From: Streptomyces flaveolus | GTDB taxonomy: Bacteria > Actinomycetota > Actinomycetes > Streptomycetales > Streptomycetaceae | Assembly (NCBI RefSeq): GCF_000716535.1 | Contig: NZ_JNWV01000009.1 | Coordinates: 124,001 to 188,000, forward strand | Reading direction: 5' to 3' | DNA: 64,000 nucleotides | Shown here: positions 58,686 through 64,000 of the stretch, in pieces | How positions within the stretch are numbered: position 1 is the stretch's first letter | How the letters are laid out: each line of letters begins with the position of its first letter | Notes under the pieces: generated by a model | Told to the model about the DNA's origin: nothing | Seen by the model: only the letters and a program-made list of their open reading frames with translations | Databases searched by the model: none | Translations under genes and position numbers: made by a program

Positions 58686-60131
58686 ATGACTTCCACCCAT
58701 GCCTTCTGGCTCGCCGGCCGCCAGGCCACCGGCGAGGACACCTTCGACGTCACCTCCCCGTGGGACGGCCGGCTCGTCGGCAAGGTCAGCGTGCCGACCG
58801 ACGCCCAGGTCGAGGAGGCCGTGGCCGCCGCGTACGCCGTCCGCGAGGACTTCGCCGCCACCCCGGCGCACGTCCGCGCCGCCGCTCTCGACCACGTCAG
58901 CAAGCGGCTGGCCGAGCGCACCGAGGAGATCGCCCGGCTGATCTCCGCCGAGAACGGCAAGCCGATCAAGTGGGCCCGGGGCGAGGTCGGCCGTGCCGTC
59001 TCCGTGTTCCGGTTCGCGGCCGAGGAGGCCCGGCGGTTCAACGGCGGAGAGGCCCAGCGGCTCGACACCGACGCCGGCGGCCAGGGCCGGCTCGCGCTCA
59101 CCCGCCGCTTCCCGAAGGGTGTCGTGCTGGGCATCGCGCCGTTCAACTTCCCGCTGAACCTGTGCGCCCACAAGGTCGCCCCGGCCATCGCCGCCGGCGC
59201 CCCGATCATCCTCAAGCCGGCCCCGGCCACCCCGCTGTCCGGCCTGATCATCGGCGACCTGCTCGCCGAGACCGAGCTGCCGGCCGGGTCGTGGAGCATC
59301 CTCCCGGTGCCGAACGACAAGATGCCCGCCCTCGTCCAGGACGAGCGCCTGCCGGTCATCTCGTTCACCGGTTCCGACAAGGTCGGTTACGCGATCATGG
59401 ACTCGGTGCCGCGCAAGCACTGCACGCTGGAGCTGGGCGGCAACGGAGCCGCGGTCGTCCTCGGCGACTACGCCTCCGACGCCGACCTGGACTGGGCCGC
59501 GACCCGCATCGCGACCTTCTCCAACTACCAGGGCGGCCAGTCCTGCATCTCGGTGCAGCGCGTGATCGCCGACGCCTCCGTGTACGACCGGCTGCTGCCG
59601 CGCGTCGTCGCCGCCGTCGAGGCGCAGGTCACCGGTGACCCGTCCGACCCGAAGACCGACGTCGGCCCGCTGGTCAGCGAGGACGCCGCCAAGCGCGTCG
59701 AGTCCTGGGTCAAGGAGGCGGTCGAGGCCGGCGCCACCCTGCTCACCGGCGGTGACCGCGACGGCGCCTCCTACGCGCCGACCGTGCTCACCGACGTACC
59801 GGCCGATGTGACCCTCTCCTGCGAGGAGGTCTTCGGGCCCGTCCTCACCGTGCGGAAGGTCGACGGCGAGGCCGAGGCGTTCGCCGCGGTCAACGACTCC
59901 AAGTACGGCCTCCAGGCGGGCGTGTTCACCCACGACCTCCAGGCCGCCTTCCGTGCCCACCGCGCCCTGGAGGTCGGCGGTGTGGTGATCGGCGACGTCC
60001 CGTCCTACCGCGCCGACCAGATGCCGTACGGCGGCGCCAAGCAGTCCGGTGTGGGCCGCGAAGGCGTGCGGTTCGCGATGGAGGACTACACCTACGAGCG
60101 CGTTCTGGTCCTCACCGGTCTCGCGCTCTGA
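58686..60131 (+). CDS. NAD(P)-dependent aldehyde dehydrogenase, succinate-semialdehyde type
   Basis: Protein of 481 residues from ATG 58686. Motifs: GIAPFNFPLNLCAHKVAPAI, IILKPAPATPLSGLIIGDLL, general base Glu in CTLELGGNGAAVVLGDYASD and nucleophile Cys in NYQGGQSCISVQRV. The EEVFGPVLTVRKVDGEAEAF pattern is near the end. The GGQSCISVQRV type is shared with lactaldehyde and phosphonoacetaldehyde dehydrogenases, so exact substrate is open. Vicinity of gabT and the PucR gene supports oxidation of succinate semialdehyde. It ends at a perfect 15-bp hairpin. Confidence 0.88.
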   Translation: MTSTHAFWLAGRQATGEDTFDVTSPWDGRLVGKVSVPTDAQVEEAVAAAYAVREDFAATPAHVRAAALDHVSKRLAERTEEIARLISAENGKPIKWARGEVGRAVSVFRFAAEEARRFNGGEAQRLDTDAGGQGRLALTRRFPKGVVLGIAPFNFPLNLCAHKVAPAIAAGAPIILKPAPATPLSGLIIGDLLAETELPAGSWSILPVPNDKMPALVQDERLPVISFTGSDKVGYAIMDSVPRKHCTLELGGNGAAVVLGDYASDADLDWAATRIATFSNYQGGQSCISVQRVIADASVYDRLLPRVVAAVEAQVTGDPSDPKTDVGPLVSEDAAKRVESWVKEAVEAGATLLTGGDRDGASYAPTVLTDVPADVTLSCEEVFGPVLTVRKVDGEAEAFAAVNDSKYGLQAGVFTHDLQAAFRAHRALEVGGVVIGDVPSYRADQMPYGGAKQSGVGREGVRFAMEDYTYERVLVLTGLAL

Positions 60132-60155
60132 CCTGCCACGGACAGGTCGGGAACG

Positions 60156-60194
60156 GAACGGCCGCAGCCCACTGTGCGGGGGCTGCGGCCGTTC
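60156..60194 (+). terminator. Terminator hairpin after the aldehyde dehydrogenase gene
   Basis: GAACGGCCGCAGCCC at 60156-60170 pairs without mismatch with GGGCTGCGGCCGTTC at 60180-60194 across a 9-nt loop, 24 nt after the stop. Followed by GCCGTTCCCTCT. Confidence 0.9.
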
Positions 60195-60297
60195 GCCGTT
60201 CCCTCTGGGCCGTTCCCTCTCGCTGAGGCAATCCAGAAGGGCTCCGCGGACGTACAGGAAGTAGGGCCGCACCCCTGAGGGAAGGAGGAGGGCCATC

Positions 60298-60573
60298 ATG
60301 CGAGCATCGCGCGCGAGGCGCCTCTTCGCGGCGTCCGCGGCCGGCCTGGTGATGGCCGGCGGCGCCGCGATCGGCGCAGCAGGCACAGCCTCGGCGGCAG
60401 CCCCTGCCGTGCCCACCCAGGTCACCAGCGACTGGTGCTGGGGCCACCACGGCTGGCGCTGCTTCGACCATCGCTTCGACCATGGTTTCGGTCATCGCTT
60501 CGACCACCGCTTCGACCACCGCTTCGACCACCGCTTCGACAACGGAGGTGTCGTGATCATCGTGGTCCGCTAG
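60298..60573 (+). CDS. Tiny secreted His/Phe/Asp repeat protein
   Basis: Protein of 91 residues from ATG 60298 (GAAGGAGGAGGG upstream). A signal peptide with cleavage near ASAAAP precedes the mature part of about 55 residues. This has WCWGHHGWRCFDHRFDHGFG with two Cys, then DHRF units repeated, and ends in DNGGVVIIVVR. Thirteen His and Asp in a 26-residue tract suggest metal binding or a wall-associated role; no family is recognised. It stands alone between two terminator-separated units. Confidence 0.7.
   Translation: MRASRARRLFAASAAGLVMAGGAAIGAAGTASAAAPAVPTQVTSDWCWGHHGWRCFDHRFDHGFGHRFDHRFDHRFDHRFDNGGVVIIVVR
60463..60540 (+). repeat. 12-bp coding tandem repeat (about 6.5 copies)
   Basis: Unit TTCGACCACCGC (variants TTCGACCATCGC and TTTCGGTCATCG-like) encodes Phe-Asp-His-Arg. 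The last copies are perfect and the third unit is diverged (Gly-Phe-Gly-His). Confidence 0.92.
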
Positions 60574-60679
60574 CGGTGACAGGACAACGTCCCCCCACTG
60601 GCCGATGGGAGCCGCAGGGGCCCGGCGCCGCTGCCTACCGGTGCCGGGCCCCCACCGGGTGCCGGTCTCCTCCGGACCC

Positions 60680-63115
60680 TCAACCGGAGAAGCCGACGTG
60701 CGCGAGCCGCAGCGGGCCGCGCAGCCTGAGGCGGACGTCGTGGACGCCGTCGGCGACCAGCCTGGCGGTCAGGTCCGTGTACGCGTACGGGCCGTCCGTG
60801 GGCGTGTCCAGGGTGAGCGTCGCCAGCACCGGGCCCCCGTCCAGGGAGAGTTCCACAGTGCCCTCGCCCGCCACCCGCGCGGTCACCTCACGGACACCGG
60901 CACCGAAGTCGCAGGAACGGTGGACCAGTTCGGCCGAGCCCCCGTGGGCCGGGGTCACCGCGTCGCCCGCCGTCTTCGTCCGGTCCACGATCGCGACGCC
61001 GGACTGCTCGTCGAAGTCGGCGCCGGCCAGGCCTCGTTCGAGCACCGGGCGGGGGGCCGGGGGCCGGCCGTCGACGTGGACGGTCGTCCGCAGGCGCACG
61101 TCCTCGCTGGAGGCGCCCAGCAGGAGCTCGTACGGGCCCTCTTCCAGGCGCCATCCGCCCTCGGCCACGTCCCAGAACTCCAGCGCGGAGAGCGGTACTT
61201 CGAAGGAGACGGCAGCCGTCTCGTCGGGGCTGAGCGTGATCCGGCGGTGCGCCAGCAGTTCCCGGCGCGGGCGGGGCACCGAGGGGTCCACCGCCCGGCC
61301 GTAGAGCTGGACCACCTCGTCCGCCGTCCGGTCCCCGGTGTGGGTGACCGTGCAGCCGACCCGCACCGAGCCCGCCCCCACCCCGGCGGTCAGGCCGGCG
61401 TAGGCGAAGGACGCGTACGACAGGCCGTGGCCGAACGGGAAGAGCGGGGTGCCCTCGAAGTAGAGGTAGGTCTGGCGGCTGCCGATCACGTCGTAGTCCA
61501 GCAGGTCGGGCAGGTCGGCGTCGGAGGCGTACCAGGTCTGGGGCAGGCGGCCGGCCGGGGAGACGTCGCCGGCCAGCACCCGGGCCACTGCCGTGCCCGC
61601 CGCCTGGCCGCCGTGCGCCGTCCAGAGCGCGGCCGGCAGCCGGGCCGTGTCCACCGCGTACGGGTACGCCGACACCAAGGCCAGCACCGTGCGCGGATTG
61701 GCGGCGCGGGCCGCGCGCAGCAGCCGTAGCTGGTGCTCCGGCAGTTGCAGGGTCGTGCGGTCCTCGGTCTCCCGCCCGTTGATGTGCGGGTCGTTGCCCG
61801 CCACCACCACGACGACGTCCGCCCCGCCCGCCACCCGGGCCACCGCCTCCTCGCCGCGCTCGACCGTGACGACCTCGAACACGTCGCCCGTGTCGGCAAC
61901 CTTCACGCCGTCGGCGGCGACCCGTACGTGACGACCGGTGCCCAGGTGCTCGAGGAGGTGACCGCCACGGTGCGGTTCCAGGCGGAACGTCTCCTGGACG
62001 ACCCAGCCGCCGGGCTGGTCGGCGGAGGCGCGCAGGTAGCCGTCCTCGGCGACCGAGAGATAGCGGCCGTCGGGGGCGCGCAGCGTCAGCACGCCCCCGC
62101 CCCAGTCGGCCAGCGCGAACTCGCTACCGGTCGCCTCCGTGGTCAGCGGCGGCAGGTCGGTGCGGCCGGCGAGCAGCGCGGGGTCCAGCGCGCCCTCGGC
62201 ACCGCGCGCCCGGTCGGGGGCCTCCGCCGGTGGCACGGACAGGAACGCGCCCGCCGTCGTGCGCAGCCTGACGCGGTCCACGCCCTCCGCGAACTCCACG
62301 CGCTCGGCGCCGAACCTTTCGTACAGGCCCTCCAGGGGAGTGGAGCGGTGGATCAGGCTGCCGCTGTACCAGTCGAGCTTGCACTCGTCGGCGAGCAGGC
62401 CGACGACCGCGATCCGGGTGTCGGGGGCCAGCGGCAGCAGGTCGTCGTCGTTCTTCAGCAGGACGATCGCCTGCTCCGCGGCTTCCCGCGCCAGCTCCCG
62501 GTGGGCGGGGGTGTCGAACGCGGCGGTGGCCGTGTGCGGAAACAGGGTGTAGCCCCGGCTGGACACCAGCACCGGCACGCTCACCTCGGCGTTGCGCTGC
62601 ACCAGGTCCAGCACCAGGCCCTTCTGGTCCAGCCGGCCGTGCTGGTGCTGGCCGAGGCCGTACAGCTTCTCGCCGTCGTAGGCGGCGAACCGCTGCTCCA
62701 GCCGGTGGTGTCCGTTGCCGACCGCCGTGTACAGGCGGGGGCCCGGCCACCAGAAGTGGGCGCGCTCCTCGGCGAGCAGCTCCGTACGGTCGTCGGTGCG
62801 CAGTAAACGGATCATGCCCTCGGCGGTCACCTCGACGGTGAGCGCGCCGACGGTCAACCGCGCTTCCCCGGCGGAGATCCCGACCGTCTCGTCCTGGGCG
62901 GCAGGGGCGTCGAGGAGCGCGCCCGGCAGGCCCTCCAGCACCGGGCCGCCGAGCCGGGCCCGCACCCGGACCGCGTCCGGACCCCACGGCTCGATCCGCA
63001 CCGTCTCCTGACGGCCGCTCCACTCCAGCGCCCCGTCCCGCTCCCGGAACGTGCCGACGGTGGGGGAGGACTGCGCGAGACTGACCTTGGGCTGCGCGAC
63101 GGCAGGCTGGTTCAC
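60680..63115 (-). CDS. Hybrid glycosidase: GH31 N-terminal domain fused to GH3 C-terminal part
   Basis: Protein of 811 residues in one frame. Residues 1 to about 190 are the GH31 N-terminal beta-sandwich (IEPWGPDAVRVRARLG, LYGLGQHQHGRLDQKGLVLD, LVQRNAEVSVPVLVSSRGYT). From about 200 the protein is GH3: DTPAHRELAREAAEQAIVLL then KNDDDLLPLA, DWYSGSLIHRSTPLEGLYER and an embedded fascin-like trefoil (about 281-420). HINGRETEDR, LWTAHGGQAAGTAVARVLAG and FPFGHGLSYASF complete it, with FnIII-like and CBM-like domains at the end. The GH31 barrel with its Asp pair and the GH3 barrel with its nucleophile Asp are both missing. No signal peptide. Probably catalytically inactive as it stands. Downstream of the LacI regulator. 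Confidence 0.88.
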   Translation of the reverse strand: MNQPAVAQPKVSLAQSSPTVGTFRERDGALEWSGRQETVRIEPWGPDAVRVRARLGGPVLEGLPGALLDAPAAQDETVGISAGEARLTVGALTVEVTAEGMIRLLRTDDRTELLAEERAHFWWPGPRLYTAVGNGHHRLEQRFAAYDGEKLYGLGQHQHGRLDQKGLVLDLVQRNAEVSVPVLVSSRGYTLFPHTATAAFDTPAHRELAREAAEQAIVLLKNDDDLLPLAPDTRIAVVGLLADECKLDWYSGSLIHRSTPLEGLYERFGAERVEFAEGVDRVRLRTTAGAFLSVPPAEAPDRARGAEGALDPALLAGRTDLPPLTTEATGSEFALADWGGGVLTLRAPDGRYLSVAEDGYLRASADQPGGWVVQETFRLEPHRGGHLLEHLGTGRHVRVAADGVKVADTGDVFEVVTVERGEEAVARVAGGADVVVVVAGNDPHINGRETEDRTTLQLPEHQLRLLRAARAANPRTVLALVSAYPYAVDTARLPAALWTAHGGQAAGTAVARVLAGDVSPAGRLPQTWYASDADLPDLLDYDVIGSRQTYLYFEGTPLFPFGHGLSYASFAYAGLTAGVGAGSVRVGCTVTHTGDRTADEVVQLYGRAVDPSVPRPRRELLAHRRITLSPDETAAVSFEVPLSALEFWDVAEGGWRLEEGPYELLLGASSEDVRLRTTVHVDGRPPAPRPVLERGLAGADFDEQSGVAIVDRTKTAGDAVTPAHGGSAELVHRSCDFGAGVREVTARVAGEGTVELSLDGGPVLATLTLDTPTDGPYAYTDLTARLVADGVHDVRLRLRGPLRLAHVGFSG

Positions 63116-63242
63116 GGCATGCTCCTGAGGCTGGGAGTGCAGACAGGGACAGCAGGCAGAGGGTGCGGTCAGGGACGGCGGGCAGAGGGTGGACGCAGGG
63201 ACAGCGGTGGTGTGCCCCGTACGGGGTGTGACCGGCAGGTGG

Positions 63243-64000
63243 TCAGGGCGCGGCCGGTGCCGGTCCCGAACTCGCCCGTACCGTCAGCTCGGGCGTGAGC
63301 AGCTCCACCTCGTCGCCGCCCCGCCCGTCCAGCTTGGCCACCAGGTGCTCCACCGCGTGCCGGCCCATCTCCTGGGCGGGGATGGCGACCGAGGTCAGCC
63401 GGACCGAGGCCTGGACGGCGACCTGGTCCGGGCAGATGGCGACCACGGACACGTCCTCGGGCACGGCCCGGCCCTGCTGGCGCAGCAGTGCGAGCAGCGG
63501 TTCCACCGCCGACTCGTTCTGCACCACGAACCCGGTCGTCCCCGGCCGCTCGTCGAAGATCCGGGCCAGGGTGAGGGCCAGGGCGTCGTACCCGCCCTCG
63601 CACGGCCGGTGCAGCACCCGCACGCCCGTCTCCCGGGCCCGGGCGCGCAGTCCCTCGAGGGTGCGCTCGGCGAAGCCGGTGTGCCGCTCGTAGACCGCCG
63701 GGGCCTCCCCTATGACAGCGATGTCACGGTGGCCGAGCCCCGCGAGGTGCTCCACGCACAGCGCGCCGGTCGCGCTCCAGTCCAGGTCCACGCAGGTCAG
63801 ACCGGTGGTGTCGGCGGGCAGACCGATGAGCACGGAGGGCTGGTCGGTGCCCCGCAGCAGCGGCAGCCGCTCGTCCTCCAGCTCGACGTCCATCAGGATC
63901 ATCGCGTCGGCGAGACCGCTGCCGGTGACCCGGCGCACCGCGTCCGGCCCCTCCTCGCCGGTGAGCAGCAGGACGTCGTAGCCGTGCGTGCGGGCCGTGG
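63243..64000 (-). CDS. LacI-family transcriptional regulator, C-terminal part (gene cut by window end)
   Basis: At least 252 residues are in the window; the N-terminal HTH is beyond base 64000. The visible part is the periplasmic-binding-protein-like effector domain: TARTHGYDVLLLTGEEGPDA, DAMILMDVELEDERLPLLRG, VDLDWSATGALCVEHLAGLG and YDALALTLARIFDERPGTTG. VPEDVSVVAICPDQVAVQAS and the C-terminal PELTVRASS follow. It lies 127 nt upstream of the hybrid glycosidase in the same direction, so it likely regulates that gene and more to the right. The gap contains short CAGGGACAGC-type direct repeats. Confidence 0.9.
   Translation of the reverse strand, partial: TARTHGYDVLLLTGEEGPDAVRRVTGSGLADAMILMDVELEDERLPLLRGTDQPSVLIGLPADTTGLTCVDLDWSATGALCVEHLAGLGHRDIAVIGEAPAVYERHTGFAERTLEGLRARARETGVRVLHRPCEGGYDALALTLARIFDERPGTTGFVVQNESAVEPLLALLRQQGRAVPEDVSVVAICPDQVAVQASVRLTSVAIPAQEMGRHAVEHLVAKLDGRGGDEVELLTPELTVRASSGPAPAAP

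Overview
The window is very GC-rich DNA with frequent GTG/TTG starts, short start/stop overlaps and a core gene order (dprA, whiG, rpsB, tsf, pyrH, frr, cdsA, rlmN) typical of Streptomyces. Presence of the sporulation sigma factor WhiG, an LAETG sortase substrate, a PucR regulator and a DasR-like operator on a secreted chitinase support a sporulating, chitin-degrading Streptomyces. The identification is inference from gene content; no taxonomic search was run. I see no tRNA, rRNA, CRISPR array, transposase or integrase.

Layout. 1-9.2 kb is conserved housekeeping: end of a ComM/YifB ATPase gene, dprA, whiG, a TetR regulator, a patch of intergenic repeats, an M23 peptidase, then the ribosome/translation block rpsB-tsf-pyrH-frr and cdsA. 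9.3-12.1 kb is a variable insert between cdsA and rlmN, with a cytochrome P450 carrying a minisatellite-built N-terminus, small proteins, a possible GntR remnant and a MazG-like protein. 12.4-17.5 kb has rlmN and a TPP-riboswitch-controlled thiamine ABC transporter. 17.5-23 kb holds a mycothiol-dependent-type enzyme, an LAETG wall protein, LOG and VOC proteins, and an ABC pair whose ATPase has degenerate motifs.

23-27.6 kb and 42.3-60.2 kb together form a polyamine/GABA catabolic set. It comprises an Lrp regulator with a SpuC-type putrescine aminotransferase, two aminobutyraldehyde-dehydrogenase-type genes, a decayed potD copy and an intact potD-A-B-C importer. It also has a PuuB-like oxidoreductase, gabT, a PucR regulator and a succinate-semialdehyde-dehydrogenase-type gene. 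A plausible path is putrescine to 4-aminobutanal to GABA to succinate semialdehyde to succinate.

27.6-33.1 kb is a tightly overlapping five-gene minus-strand operon. It pairs a NamZ-type exo-N-acetylmuramidase and a double GNAT protein with a carbohydrate ABC importer, and I read it as a candidate peptidoglycan-sugar salvage operon. 33-42 kb is mixed: an FAD oxidoreductase, a membrane protein under a perfect palindrome, a serine hydrolase and a frameshifted HxlR gene. It continues with an F420-reductase-like protein, GDPD, an adenosine deaminase, a repeat-rich DUF4190-type membrane protein, about 800 bp of degenerate minisatellites and a NADAR protein.

49.7-56.8 kb interrupts the GABA genes with a hypothetical gene whose ribosome binding site lies in a long hairpin, a chitinase, a PAP2 phosphatase and a VirD4/TraG-like ATPase. 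60.3-64 kb holds a tiny secreted His-rich repeat protein. After it comes a remarkable hybrid gene joining a GH31 N-terminus to a GH3 C-terminus without either catalytic barrel, next to a LacI regulator that runs off the window. The hybrid glycosidase is the most unusual object in the window.
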